Assembly: GCF_000472785.1 (NCBI RefSeq)
Contig: NZ_AXAL01000001.1
Span: 626,078-690,077 of the forward strand
DNA from: Mesorhizobium loti CJ3sym
GTDB taxonomy: Bacteria; Pseudomonadota; Alphaproteobacteria; Rhizobiales; Rhizobiaceae
Direction of reading: 5' to 3'
DNA length: 64,000 nt
Made by a program: the position numbers and the translations under genes. The notes below the pieces were generated by a model that had not been told where the DNA came from, searched no databases, and saw only the letters and a list, made by a program, of their open reading frames with translations. Of the stretch, positions 53,253-62,464 are shown one piece after another (position 1 is the stretch's first letter; each line of letters starts with the position of its first letter).

Positions 53253-53480
53253 TTAACGACCCCAGATGCCCTGGCCCGACTGAGCCGGAACGTTGGCATT
53301 GGCATCGCCCTGTGTCTTGACCGACTTCGCGATCGAACCGGTGTGCAAGGTGTCGACGTTGGAAGCCGACTGGCTGACAACCGGCTGGTTGGCATTGTTG
53401 GAATTGTAATTGTCGCTGCCAGCAAAGGCGGTGCCCGTGGCAATGAGGATGGCGGCGGCGGTAAGAGCGATCTTGGTCAT
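53253..53480 (-). CDS. DUF680 secreted mini-protein, copy C
   Basis: 75 residues. Signal peptide MTKIALTAAAILIATGTAFA, mature GSDNYNSNNANQPVVS, Ser/Asn/Ala-rich middle, ending QSGQGIWGR. GGAG lies 9 bases before ATG 53480; a longer frame to 53735 is non-coding. Closest to copy B. Function unknown; abundance-type codon use and strong terminators suggest good expression. Confidence 0.88.
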   Translation of the reverse strand: MTKIALTAAAILIATGTAFAGSDNYNSNNANQPVVSQSASNVDTLHTGSIAKSVKTQGDANANVPAQSGQGIWGR

Positions 53481-53965
53481 TTTGGTAACTCCAGTTTTAT
53501 TCCTGTCCATCCAGTGCCGTGCCCCCTTTGGGGAATTCGCGTCGCTCGGACCACCCCAAGATGGGAAAGGCTTTTTTGGATTACCAGTCGCTTCGGTTTT
53601 GCAGTATTTCATCATATTAGAGACAATCCATATTGCATCGCAGCAATTTTTTCCCGATTTTCCTAATATATTCAGCATCTTACGGCGACCACCCCTGACG
53701 GAAATGAAACCTCCCACGCGGTGATTGTTCACCATATGCGATACAATGCGTCAACCAGAACCGAACCGTTCGGTTCGATTTTACCTCCGAAATTGACCGA
53801 TCGAACGTGCGAAGCCCCGTTGTCATCAGCCGCAAAACCGCATTTGTCTTGCGTTGAAATCGATACTGTCGCTCATTCAGTTGGGATTGGCGGATGCCGC
53901 GACTGATCAAGCCAAGGCGATCCGCTGAAAACCGAAAGCGGGCGGATACCGGAACAGCCATAGAC
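53481..53965. other. Divergent region between DUF680 copy C and response regulator
   Basis: 485 bases, AT-rich near 53580-53690. Contains the palindrome at 53762-53777 and the duplicated DUF680 upstream sequence near 53515-53565 (AATTCGCGTCGCTCGGAC). Promoters of both divergent genes should lie here. No further gene seen. Confidence 0.5.
53762..53777. promoter_or_regulatory. Palindrome CGAACCG-TT-CGGTTCG
   Basis: 7-bp arms, two-base spacer. 283 bases before DUF680 copy C and about 190 bases before the response-regulator start. Same consensus as the element at 53150. Confidence 0.55.
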
Positions 53966-54643
53966 ATGCGACTGCTGCTTGTTGAGGACAATCACGAACT
54001 GGCCGACTGGCTGGGCAAGACGCTGCGCCAGGCAAACTATGTGGTCGACATTGTCCATGATGGCGAGGATGTCGAGCATGCGCTTGCCGCGGGCGATCAT
54101 GCACTTGTCATCCTCGACCTGGCACTGCCGCGCATGGGCGGGATGGAGGTGCTGCGCATGCTGCGGGCGCGCGGCAATGCGGTGCCGGTGATCGTGCTGA
54201 CCGCCAATGCCAGCCTCGATGGCCGGGTCAAGGGCCTCAATGAAGGCGCCGACGACTATCTGGCCAAACCCTTCCAGATCGAGGAGCTCGAGGCGCGCAT
54301 CCGCGTCCAGTTGCGCCGGGCCAATGATCGCACCGCGCCTGTCGTTGCCTGCGGCGATCTCGTTTTCGACACCAACACAAGGCTGTTTTCGCTCGCTGGC
54401 GAGACGCTGGCGCTGACGCCGCGCGAACATGCCGTGCTGGAGCAGTTGATGGTCAAGGCCGGGCGCACGGTGAGCAAGGCGGCGCTGTCGGCGGCGATCT
54501 ACGATTTCGAGACCGACGCCGACCCCAGCGCCATCGAGATCTATGTGCATCGTGTTCGCAAGAAACTCGAAGGCTCGCGCGTCCGTATCGTCACGCTGCG
54601 CGGCCTGGGCTATCTCTTGCGTCACGACGATTTGGCGCCATGA
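53966..54643 (+). CDS. OmpR-family response regulator, TctD-like
   Basis: 225 residues from ATG 53966. Receiver domain MRLLLVEDNHELADWL, phospho-acceptor Asp in VILDLALPRMGG near residue 51, and KPFQIEEL; C-terminal winged helix with LTPREHAVLEQL and IEIYVHRVRKKLEGSRV. Activates or represses genes when phosphorylated by the kinase encoded next. Overlaps that gene by ATGA. Upstream in-frame codons to 53894 lack family match. Confidence 0.93.
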   Translation: MRLLLVEDNHELADWLGKTLRQANYVVDIVHDGEDVEHALAAGDHALVILDLALPRMGGMEVLRMLRARGNAVPVIVLTANASLDGRVKGLNEGADDYLAKPFQIEELEARIRVQLRRANDRTAPVVACGDLVFDTNTRLFSLAGETLALTPREHAVLEQLMVKAGRTVSKAALSAAIYDFETDADPSAIEIYVHRVRKKLEGSRVRIVTLRGLGYLLRHDDLAP

Positions 54644-55998
54644 GGATTAACAGTCTCCGCCTGCAATTGCTGGCTTGGGTGGTATTGCCGCTCGTCGGGC
54701 TCGCCACCATCAATCTGTGGACCAGCCACCGCAATGCGCTGGCGACTGCCGATCTGGTGACCGACCGGATGCTGATGGGCTCGGCGCGGGCTATTGCCGA
54801 ACGTGTCGCCGTGGCCGACGGCGTGCTCGACGCCACGATACCGCCGGCGGCGATCGAAATGTTCGATACCGGCGACCAGGACAGCGTCTACTACCATGTC
54901 AAGACGGCTGGAGGGCGGCTGCTGACCGGCTACCCAGACCTGCCGGAGGCACCGAAGTCTTCCAACACCGAGGCAAGCTATCGCGATCATCGGCTGCGGC
55001 TGCTTACCTTCAGCCACGCGGTGGTCGGTGCCGGCAAAGATTCGCCGATCACCGTTACCGTTGGCGTCTCGCTTGCCGGACACGACGCCATGGTGCGGCG
55101 TCTGTGGTTTGGCGCCTTTGCCCAGCAGCTGGCGCTGGTCGCGATTGCAGGCCTGTTCGTTCTGCTGGGTCTGCATCGTGGCCTTGCACCCTTGATCCGC
55201 TTGCGCGACGCGGTACGCTCGCCGCGTCGAAGCGACCTTGACCCTGTCGAAGTACCGGGCGCGCAGAGCGAGATCCGCCCGCTGATCGATGCATTGAACG
55301 CCTATATGGAGCGGGTGCGGGCGCAGCTGGCGGCGCAGCGCCGCTTCATCGCCAATGCGGCGCACCAATTGCGCACCCCACTGGCACTGCTGTCGACGCA
55401 AGCGAGCTACGCGCTGCGCGAAACTGTCCCCGACGCGCGCCAGGAAGCGCTGATGGCGCTGCAGGCAAGCTCCGGCAAACTGGCGCGGCTGGCCGAACAG
55501 CTCTTGACGCTGTCACGGGCCGAACCCGGCAGCCGACGGCCACGCGCCGACCGCATAGACCTGACCGAGGCCGCCCGCCATGTGCTGGAAACGCAGGCGC
55601 CGACAGCGGTCGCCCGCAACATCGATCTCGGCCTCGAGGAGACCGGTCCGGTGCCGGTTATCGGCGACGGCACCATGCTGCGCGAGATGATCGTCAATCT
55701 CGTCGACAATGCGCTGCGCTACTCGACATCAGGCGGCAGCGTCACGGTGAGACTTGCGGCCGTCGATGGCGAAGCCGTGCTGACGGTCGCCGACGACGGG
55801 CCCGGCATTCCGGTGGACGAGCGGGACCATGTGTTCGAGCGTTTCTACCGCATCGCCGGTTCGACCGAGGAAGGCAGCGGGCTTGGCCTCGCCATCGTGC
55901 GCGAGGTTGTCGAAAATGCCGGCGGCCGCGTCACCCTCGGGGATGGCGTGGCAGGCGGTCTGGTGGCTGAAGTGCGGCTGCCGCTGGCGCGCAGTTAG
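54640..55998 (+). CDS. Sensor histidine kinase, TctE-like
   Basis: 452 residues. N-terminal membrane segment, periplasmic 2CSK-type sensor with DSVYYHVKTAGGRLLTGYPD, a second helix (LALVAIAGLFVLLGLH), HAMP-like linker, then the kinase core: H-box FIANAAHQLRTPLA (His near 242), N-box NLVDNALRYS, VADDGPGIP, FERFYR and GSGLGLAIV. TctE proteins sense tricarboxylates; here the signal is unknown. Convergent with the NitT/TauT-type operon 14 bases away. Confidence 0.93.
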   Translation: MRINSLRLQLLAWVVLPLVGLATINLWTSHRNALATADLVTDRMLMGSARAIAERVAVADGVLDATIPPAAIEMFDTGDQDSVYYHVKTAGGRLLTGYPDLPEAPKSSNTEASYRDHRLRLLTFSHAVVGAGKDSPITVTVGVSLAGHDAMVRRLWFGAFAQQLALVAIAGLFVLLGLHRGLAPLIRLRDAVRSPRRSDLDPVEVPGAQSEIRPLIDALNAYMERVRAQLAAQRRFIANAAHQLRTPLALLSTQASYALRETVPDARQEALMALQASSGKLARLAEQLLTLSRAEPGSRRPRADRIDLTEAARHVLETQAPTAVARNIDLGLEETGPVPVIGDGTMLREMIVNLVDNALRYSTSGGSVTVRLAAVDGEAVLTVADDGPGIPVDERDHVFERFYRIAGSTEEGSGLGLAIVREVVENAGGRVTLGDGVAGGLVAEVRLPLARS

Positions 55999-56012
55999 TT
56001 ATATTTCGCCGC

Positions 56013-56891
56013 TCACTGCGTCTCATGCAGCGGCTGGGGACGCCATTTTGCCAGGCGGTTCTCGACCATCGTCATCAGGTACTCGGCACCGAGCGCCACC
56101 ACCATGACGATGACAATCGCGGCATACATGCCGGCGGCGTCAAAGGACCCCTTGGCGATGTTGATCAGCAGGCCGATGCCGAAGCGAGCGCCGACGAACT
56201 CGCCAACGATCGCGCCGATGATGGCGAAGCCGAAGCTGACATGCAGGCTGGCGAAAATCCAGCTCATCGCCGAAGGAACGATCACCGAGCGGGTCAATTG
56301 CCAGTTGGACGCGCCGAGGATGCGGGCATTGGCGATCATTGCCCTGTCGGCTTCCCGCACGCCCTGGAAGGCATTGTGGAAGACAACGAAGAAAACCATT
56401 ACGAAGGCAAGCGCCACTTTCGAAGCGAGGCCAAGGCCGAGGATCATGATGAAGATCGGCGCCAGAACCACACGCGGAATGGAATTGATCACCTTGATGT
56501 AGATGGAGAAGATGTCGGCAGCCATCCGATTGCGGCCGAGCGCGACGCCGACGATGATGCCGGCGACCGAGCCGGTTACGAAGCCAATGACCGACTCCTC
56601 CATGGTAACATAGAGATGATACCAGAGCGGCCCCTCGGACGTTCCTTCCGTCGTCCATTCATAGAGCCGCTGCGCGATCGCGCTCGGCATTGCGTAGAAG
56701 AACGGATCGATCCAGGCTTGACGCGCGGCAATTTCCCACAAGCCTAGAAAGGCGACGAGAATGGCGACCCGCCAGAAAATCACGGTGCGGCGACGGTGCT
56801 GCGATGCCTTTGCCGCGGCCGCTTCGATTTCCGCGTCTGATGTACCAGGCTTGAAAGCCCCTGCTCTGATGTCGATGGCGGCATCTGTCAT
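56013..56891 (-). CDS. ABC transporter permease, NitT/TauT type
   Basis: 292 residues, six hydrophobic segments. The EAA-type loop QGVREADRAMIANARILGAS followed by LTRSVIVPSAMSWIF matches the SsuC/TauC/nitrate permease family. Inner membrane. Third gene of the operon read from 58832; starts 11 bases after the ATPase gene. N-terminal 35 residues are charged and cytosolic. Confidence 0.93.
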   Translation of the reverse strand: MTDAAIDIRAGAFKPGTSDAEIEAAAAKASQHRRRTVIFWRVAILVAFLGLWEIAARQAWIDPFFYAMPSAIAQRLYEWTTEGTSEGPLWYHLYVTMEESVIGFVTGSVAGIIVGVALGRNRMAADIFSIYIKVINSIPRVVLAPIFIMILGLGLASKVALAFVMVFFVVFHNAFQGVREADRAMIANARILGASNWQLTRSVIVPSAMSWIFASLHVSFGFAIIGAIVGEFVGARFGIGLLINIAKGSFDAAGMYAAIVIVMVVALGAEYLMTMVENRLAKWRPQPLHETQ

Positions 56892-56902
56892 GGCGTTCCT
56901 CC

Positions 56903-57712
56903 TCAGGCTGCCGCGCGCGCATAGCTGGTCTCGACCTCTTCCTTGAGGTCGGCCCAGATGGTGCGCGAGTAATTGATGAAGCTCTGCTCATAGCGGATAT
57001 CGGCGACCACGCGCGGGCGCGGCAGATCGATCGTGTAGACCGACTTCACGGTGGCCGGCCCGGCGGTCAGGACATAGACCTTGTCGGCAAGCGCGATCGC
57101 CTCTTCGAGGTCATGCGTGACGAAGACCACGGAGGCTTTTGCCTGCGACCACAGGCGCAGCAATTCCTCGTGCATCAGCACGCGCGTCTGTACGTCAAGC
57201 GCTGAAAACGGCTCGTCCATGAGAAGGATCTCCGGGCCGTTGATGAAGGTCTGTGCCAGCGCCACGCGCTTGCGCATGCCGCCGGAAAGCTGATGCGGAT
57301 AATGCTGCTCGAAGCGCGACAGGCCGACGCGCGCCAGCCAGTCGCGTGCCGCCGCCGTGGCATCCGACTTCGCCCTGCCGCGAAAGAGCGGACCGGCCAT
57401 CACGTTCTCGATCACGGTTCGCCAGGGGAACAAGGCATCGCTCTGGAAAACAAAGCCGATGCGCGGGTCTATTCCCTTGACGGGCGCGCCCATGACACGA
57501 ACCTCGCCAGCACTTGGACTGGCCAGCCCGGTGACAAGGTTGAGGGTGGTGGATTTTCCGCAACCGGTCGGACCGACAACGGCGACGAATTCGCCGCGCT
57601 CGACGGTCATGGTGAAATCGCGCAGCGCCGTCAGTGACTTGCCGGTGGGTGAGAGGAACCGCCGACTGACATTGATCAGTTCAATCGCTGGTGTGGTCTT
57701 GTCATGGGCCAT
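56903..57712 (-). CDS. ABC transporter ATPase, NitT/TauT type
   Basis: 269 residues. Walker [14 protein letters not shown]-loop [13 protein letters not shown], signature [17 protein letters not shown], Walker [14 protein letters not shown] and switch [13 protein letters not shown], the SsuB/TauB pattern. Drives uptake through the permease below. Second gene of the operon, after a stem-loop. Confidence 0.95.
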   Translation of the reverse strand: MAHDKTTPAIELINVSRRFLSPTGKSLTALRDFTMTVERGEFVAVVGPTGCGKSTTLNLVTGLASPSAGEVRVMGAPVKGIDPRIGFVFQSDALFPWRTVIENVMAGPLFRGRAKSDATAAARDWLARVGLSRFEQHYPHQLSGGMRKRVALAQTFINGPEILLMDEPFSALDVQTRVLMHEELLRLWSQAKASVVFVTHDLEEAIALADKVYVLTAGPATVKSVYTIDLPRPRVVADIRYEQSFINYSRTIWADLKEEVETSYARAAA

Positions 57713-57780
57713 GGTGGAACTCCGGGTTCGAGCGAACGCCTGCCGTCGGCCAGAGCCGCCGGACGTGAAAGACTGACGAT

Positions 57781-57811
57781 TGCCGGCGCGATGTCGCGCA
57801 TCGCGCCGGCA
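57781..57811 (-). promoter_or_regulatory. Intercistronic stem-loop after the binding-protein gene
   Basis: Perfect 13-bp inverted repeat TGCCGGCGCGATG / CATCGCGCCGGCA with a five-base loop, 7 bases after the binding-protein stop. No U run, so mRNA protection or attenuation rather than full termination. Confidence 0.78.
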
Positions 57812-57818
57812 CGGTCTG

Positions 57819-58832
57819 CTATTTGGCGTTCTTGACGAATTCCGAGGTGTAGGTCTTGGAGAGGTCGATCTGCTTGCCCTGCAGTTCCTTCTTGAACGCT
57901 GAAAGAACCGTCAGCACCGTCTCTGGCCCACCTGCAGGCATGATCCCGTCGGGGGTGAACATCGCCTTGCCGGCATCAAGGGCCTTCACATAGCCTTCCT
58001 TGTCGCCGACATAATAGTCCTTCGGCATCTTGTCGGCGATCTCGGCGCCGCTATGCGTGTTGATGAACTTCTGCGTCTTGACGAAGGCATTGGCCAGCTT
58101 CTGCACGACGTCCTTATGCGCTTCGACCCAGTCGGTCTGCATATAGAGGGATGCGGCCGGGTAAGTGCCGCCGAGCGCAGCCTTGGTGCCGTCTATTGTG
58201 CGCATGTCGATAAGAACGGTCGCCTCGCCGGTTTTTAGCAGCCGGGTGATCGTCGGCTCGGTGGTCATGCCTGCCTGAATCTTGTCCTGCTGCATGGCGG
58301 CGATGAAGGTGGTGCCGGCGCCAACCGGAACCGAGGTGAAATCCCCAAGCTTCAGGCCATTCTTGACGGCGAGATATTCCGTGAGAAAATTCGTCGATGA
58401 GCCCAGACCGGTCACGCCCAGGCTCATGCCCTTGAAGTCGGCGGGTGATTTGATCTCCGGATGTTTCGTCGAAACCAGCTCGACCTCGCCCGGCGCCTGG
58501 CTGAACTGAACGATGGATTCGACGAATTTGCCTTTTGCCTGCAGATCGATGCAGTGATCGTAGAAGCCGACAACTCCTTGCACGGCACCAGCGAGCATCT
58601 CGTTTTCGGCATCGACGCCGGCCGGTTCATTCAGCAATTCGACGTCGAGACCCTCGTCCTTGAAGTAACCGAGCGCCTCGGTCAGCTTGGCGGGCAGATA
58701 GATCTGTTTTTCATAGCCGCCGACCATGATGGAGATCTTCTCGTCGGCGCGTGCTGACGGCGCTGACAAGGCCATGGTGGCGACGAGTGCGGTTGTGGCG
58801 GCTGAATCAAGCAGAATTCGCGCGAGCGACAT
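57819..58832 (-). CDS. ABC substrate-binding protein, NitT/TauT type
   Basis: 337 residues. Signal peptide ending near PSARA, then KISIMVGGYEKQIYLPAKLT, EALGYFKDEGLDVELLNEPA and GVTGLGSSTNFLTEYLAVKN, the SsuA/THI5-like fold. Periplasmic receptor; ligand may be a sulfonate, nitrate, pyrimidine or aromatic acid and cannot be chosen by sequence. First gene of a three-gene operon. Confidence 0.9.
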   Translation of the reverse strand: MSLARILLDSAATTALVATMALSAPSARADEKISIMVGGYEKQIYLPAKLTEALGYFKDEGLDVELLNEPAGVDAENEMLAGAVQGVVGFYDHCIDLQAKGKFVESIVQFSQAPGEVELVSTKHPEIKSPADFKGMSLGVTGLGSSTNFLTEYLAVKNGLKLGDFTSVPVGAGTTFIAAMQQDKIQAGMTTEPTITRLLKTGEATVLIDMRTIDGTKAALGGTYPAASLYMQTDWVEAHKDVVQKLANAFVKTQKFINTHSGAEIADKMPKDYYVGDKEGYVKALDAGKAMFTPDGIMPAGGPETVLTVLSAFKKELQGKQIDLSKTYTSEFVKNAK

Positions 58833-59001
58833 GGCCTCTTCCCTTTGTTCGTTTCCCGCGCCCCTCTCTCTCCCATCGCTTTCAGCGACAAATATGGGGC
58901 GCCAGTCAACAGTTATGGCACCAACCTTTCATCCAGCTTTCAAGGTAAAGCCGAAAATTACGGCAAACCTTACGGATCGGTAAGCCGCGGATGGTGGCCG
59001 C

Positions 59002-59015
59002 CACGGCGCGCCGTG
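59002..59015. promoter_or_regulatory. 14-bp palindrome downstream of dapB
   Basis: CACGGCGCGCCGTG, perfect, 5 bases after the dapB stop in the 188-base gap before the binding-protein promoter. Could be the top of a terminator without U run, or an operator for the ABC operon. Confidence 0.35.
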
Positions 59016-59020
59016 ATAAT

Positions 59021-59815
59021 TTACGCCGTGTGCCTGGCTCGGCTGTCCAACCCCAGCACATCGCGCATATTGTATTCGCCGGGCGGACGTCCCGCCACCC
59101 AAAGCGCGGCGGCAATGGCGCCACGCGCGAACATGATGCGGTCGCCGGCGGCATGCGACAAGGTTACAAGCTCGCCTTCGGCACAGAAGCTGACGGTGTG
59201 TTCGCCGATGATGCTGCCGCCGCGCGTCACCGCGAAGCCGATTTCGCCGTTGGGGCGGGCGCCGGTCACGCCATCGCGGACACGCTTGGCGACAGTATCA
59301 AGGTCGACACCGCGACCGCCGGCAATGGCCTGCCCCAGCATCAGTGCGGTGCCCGACGGCGCATCGACCTTTTGGCGATGATGCGCCTCGAAAATCTCGG
59401 CATCCCAATCGTCGGCATCGAGCGCCGTCGCCGCCTGCTCGACCAATCCGACCAACATGTTGAGCCCCAGCGAAAAACTGCCTGAGCGCACGATAGCAAT
59501 GGTTTTCGCGGCGTCGGCGATGGCGGCTAGTTCAGTTGCATCGAAACCGGTTGAGCCAATAACCAACGCTGACCCGCCCCGATTTGCACAAATCCTTGCC
59601 AGGTCGGCCGAAGCCGCCGGCGTGGTGAAATCGACGACCACATCGGCCACGGCAAGCGCGTCCTCGCGGCTGACCAGCCCCTCGCCGACATTGCCTGGGC
59701 GATGGAAGCGGGCGGTTAGCGCCAGCCTCGGATCGGCCTGCACGGCCTCCGCCATCTGGCGTCCCATGCGGCCGAGCGCGCCGGCGATGGCGATCCTGAT
59801 CGGCGGTTGTGCCAT
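59021..59815 (-). CDS. dapB: 4-hydroxy-tetrahydrodipicolinate reductase
   Basis: 264 residues. Second committed step of lysine and diaminopimelate synthesis, NAD(P)H-dependent. N-terminal Rossmann motif [12 protein letters not shown] and the signature [15 protein letters not shown] near residue 139 with catalytic His and Lys. GSTGF near residue 87 binds the coenzyme. Cytosolic. Lies 9 bases after the helicase gene, perhaps co-transcribed with it. Confidence 0.95.
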   Translation of the reverse strand: MAQPPIRIAIAGALGRMGRQMAEAVQADPRLALTARFHRPGNVGEGLVSREDALAVADVVVDFTTPAASADLARICANRGGSALVIGSTGFDATELAAIADAAKTIAIVRSGSFSLGLNMLVGLVEQAATALDADDWDAEIFEAHHRQKVDAPSGTALMLGQAIAGGRGVDLDTVAKRVRDGVTGARPNGEIGFAVTRGGSIIGEHTVSFCAEGELVTLSHAAGDRIMFARGAIAAALWVAGRPPGEYNMRDVLGLDSRARHTA

Positions 59816-59824
59816 GGCCTTCGG

Positions 59825-61918
59825 CTATTTCCACATGCCGCGCATGCGTGCGCCGATGTCGACGCGCACCTCCGGCCGGGGCGCCCTGCCTTGTGCCGCT
59901 TGCGCACTCGGCCACGATAACTGCTGGAACGCGGCGAGGATCGAGGTGGGGATAAAGCGCGTGCGCGAGGCATAGAGGTGACGGTCGCCGCGCGCCGCCT
60001 GGCCGTGCGGAAAGAAGCGCTGCGGCATGACCAGGCTGAGATTGTCCTTGGCCCGCGTCATCGCCACGTAGAGCAGCCGGCGCTCCTCCTCGATGTCCTC
60101 CTTGGTGCCGACGCCGAGATCAGCCGGGATGCAGCCATCGACGGCGTTGAGGACAAAGACATTCTTCCACTCCTGGCCCTTGGCCGAGTGGATGGTCGAC
60201 AGGATCAGATAGTCCTCGTCGCGATGCGGCGGTCCGGCCTGGTCGCTGGTCGCGTCCGGTGGATCGAGCGTCAGTTCGGTCAGGAAGCGCTCGCGCGAAG
60301 CATAACCGGAGCCGATCTGCTCGAGCTGCAACAGGTCGGCCCGGCGCGTGATCGCATCCTCGTGGATGCGTTCCAGATGCGGCTCGTACCACAGCCTGAC
60401 CTGTTCGAGATCGGCCGGCCATTTGGCACCGGCCCGCAGGCCGGAATAGAGCGAGACGAAACCCGGCCAATCGTCGGCCGCGCGTTGCGGCGGGCGCCAG
60501 CCGGCCAGCCCCATCGCCTCGTCCAGCGCTGTCGTCATGGCTTCGACAATGTGCGCGGCGGCCGAAGGGCCGATGCCCGGCATCAGTTGCAGCACACGAA
60601 AACCGGCGACGCGGTCGCGCGGGTTTTCCGCAAAACGCAACACCGCCAGCACGTCCTTGACGTGGGAAGCATCGAGGAATTTCAGCCCGCCGAACTTGAC
60701 GAAGGGGATGTTGCGCCGCGTCAGCTCGATCTCCAGCGGGCCGCTGTGATGCGAGGCGCGAAACAGCACGGCTTGCGATTTCAGTGCCGTGCCGGCCTCG
60801 CGCTCGGCAAGGATCGTGTCGCAGACGAAGTTCGCTTGCTCGACCTCGTCGCGCACACTCACCAGTCTCGGCCGGTCGGTTGACTTGCGGTCCGACCACA
60901 GGTTCTTGGTGAAGCGTTCCGAGGCCTCGCCGATCACCGCATTGGCGGCGGCCAGAATGGTTTCCGTCGAGCGGTAATTGCGCTCCAGCATCACCACATC
61001 GGCGGCCCGTGCGAACTGCTTGGGGAAATCGAGAATGTTGCGCACCTCGGCGGCACGGAACGAATAGATCGACTGCGCGTCGTCGCCAACCACCGTCAGC
61101 CCGGCGCCGTCGGGTTTGAGCGCCAGCAGGATCGAGGACTGCAAACGGTTGGTGTCCTGGTATTCATCGACTAGAACATGGTCGAAACGCTCACCTAGAT
61201 GCGTCGCGATTTCGGGCTCGGCCGTCATCTGCGCCCAGTAGAGCAGCAGATCGTCGTAATCGAGCACGTTCTGCGCCTGCTTGGCCTCGACATAGCCGGC
61301 GAAGAGCAGTTTCAGCTGCTCCGCCCAGCCGGCGCACCAGGGAAAAGCGGACCCCAGCACTTCGCCGAGCGGCGCCTGCGCGTTGACAGCACGTGAATAG
61401 ATGGCAAGGCAGGTGCCCTTGGTCGGAAAGCGCGCCTCCGTTTTGGAGAAACCGAGTTCATGGCGCACGAGGTTCATCAGGTCGGCGGAATCCTCGCGGT
61501 CATGGATGGTGAAGGCCGGATCGAGGCCGATCTCCAGCGCATAGTCTCGCAACAGCCGGGCGCCAATACCGTGAAAGGTGCCGGCCCAGGTCAGCGCGTC
61601 GGTGATCACCGCGGCGTCGCGGCCGAGCACCTCACCGGCGATGCGCTCGACACGTTTTGCCATTTCGGATGCGGCGCGGCGCGAAAAGGTCATCAGCAGG
61701 ATGCGGCGCGGGTCTGCCCCTTTGACGATAAGATGGGCGACGCGATGCGCCAGCGTGTTGGTCTTGCCAGAACCCGCACCGGCAATGACCAGCAAGGGAC
61801 CTGCAATCTTGCCGTCGCCATGCTCGACGGCCTGACGCTGGGCGTCGTTCAACTGGGCGAGATAAGCGGGCGCGACGGTCGTGTCCCGAAATTTCGAATC
61901 AGGGGCGGCAAGGTTCAT
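59825..61918 (-). CDS. UvrD/Rep-type superfamily 1 DNA helicase
   Basis: 697 residues. All SF1A motifs in order: Q-motif LNDAQRQAV, Walker A IAGAGSGKTNTL near residue 45, Ia LLMTFSRRAASEM, motif II VLVDEYQDTN, III VGDDAQSIYSFR, IV LERNYRST, V STIHSAKGQEWKNVF, VI RLLYVAMTRAKD. 3'-5' translocase for repair or replication restart. Shorter than full UvrD and lacking its C-terminal Tudor extension, so probably the second, PcrA/Rep-like helicase rather than the main UvrD. Confidence 0.93.
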   Translation of the reverse strand: MNLAAPDSKFRDTTVAPAYLAQLNDAQRQAVEHGDGKIAGPLLVIAGAGSGKTNTLAHRVAHLIVKGADPRRILLMTFSRRAASEMAKRVERIAGEVLGRDAAVITDALTWAGTFHGIGARLLRDYALEIGLDPAFTIHDREDSADLMNLVRHELGFSKTEARFPTKGTCLAIYSRAVNAQAPLGEVLGSAFPWCAGWAEQLKLLFAGYVEAKQAQNVLDYDDLLLYWAQMTAEPEIATHLGERFDHVLVDEYQDTNRLQSSILLALKPDGAGLTVVGDDAQSIYSFRAAEVRNILDFPKQFARAADVVMLERNYRSTETILAAANAVIGEASERFTKNLWSDRKSTDRPRLVSVRDEVEQANFVCDTILAEREAGTALKSQAVLFRASHHSGPLEIELTRRNIPFVKFGGLKFLDASHVKDVLAVLRFAENPRDRVAGFRVLQLMPGIGPSAAAHIVEAMTTALDEAMGLAGWRPPQRAADDWPGFVSLYSGLRAGAKWPADLEQVRLWYEPHLERIHEDAITRRADLLQLEQIGSGYASRERFLTELTLDPPDATSDQAGPPHRDEDYLILSTIHSAKGQEWKNVFVLNAVDGCIPADLGVGTKEDIEEERRLLYVAMTRAKDNLSLVMPQRFFPHGQAARGDRHLYASRTRFIPTSILAAFQQLSWPSAQAAQGRAPRPEVRVDIGARMRGMWK

Positions 61919-61980
61919 GCCCCATCAAGCATCGTTTCCGCTTTGTTCGCAACGGCAGCGATCGGCAATGACAGCTGGAT

Positions 61981-62154
61981 CTATCTCCCGGGATCAACGC
62001 CCATGGCCGCCGACTGCCGGCGCAAGCTCTCGCGATCAAACTGTCTTGGCGGCAACAGCAGCGGATCGACCGTATCGGGCACATCCTCGACCATCTTTCT
62101 GGTGAGGCGGTATGTGACGTAGGCCAGAGCGCCAGCGACGAGCAAACGGAACAT
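61981..62154 (-). CDS. Small membrane-anchored protein
   Basis: 57 residues. ATG 62154 has AAGGGAG upstream. N-terminal hydrophobic helix (FRLLVAGALAYVTYRLT), then an acidic stretch and the end RQSAAMGVDPGR. Reads like a single-pass inner-membrane mini-protein; no family recognised. Lies 62 bases upstream of the helicase start on the same strand. Confidence 0.65.
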   Translation of the reverse strand: MFRLLVAGALAYVTYRLTRKMVEDVPDTVDPLLLPPRQFDRESLRRQSAAMGVDPGR

Positions 62155-62251
62155 GGTTTGATACTCCCTTGGAGCAGAAGCAACCGGGGAGACAGCGTTT
62201 GGTTCCCCTGCCGTCCAGACTGAATGGCCAGCACAGAGAACGAAGCGTCCG

Positions 62252-62464
62252 TTACCGCCGCTCTCGCCCCGGCATTTCGGCGATGCATTCCTCCAGACGC
62301 GACAGGCGGAACTTTGCATTGCGCAGTTCGTGCCCGGCTTCATGCCGCCCGTGACGGCCAGGCTTTGACGAGACCATCAGGGCGCGCTCAAGCTCGGCAA
62401 TGCGCGCACGCAGCTGCCGGGCCTCGTCCTGCCGCAACGCCTTGATCCATCCACGTCCACGCAT
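62252..62464 (-). CDS. Small basic coiled-coil protein
   Basis: 70 residues from ATG 62464, preceded by AGGAAG. Pattern QDEARQLRARIAELERAL followed by RNAKFRLSRLEECIAEMPGR gives two heptad-rich helices; no signal peptide. Function unknown. Precedes the 57-residue gene by 97 bases. Confidence 0.6.
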   Translation of the reverse strand: MRGRGWIKALRQDEARQLRARIAELERALMVSSKPGRHGRHEAGHELRNAKFRLSRLEECIAEMPGRERR

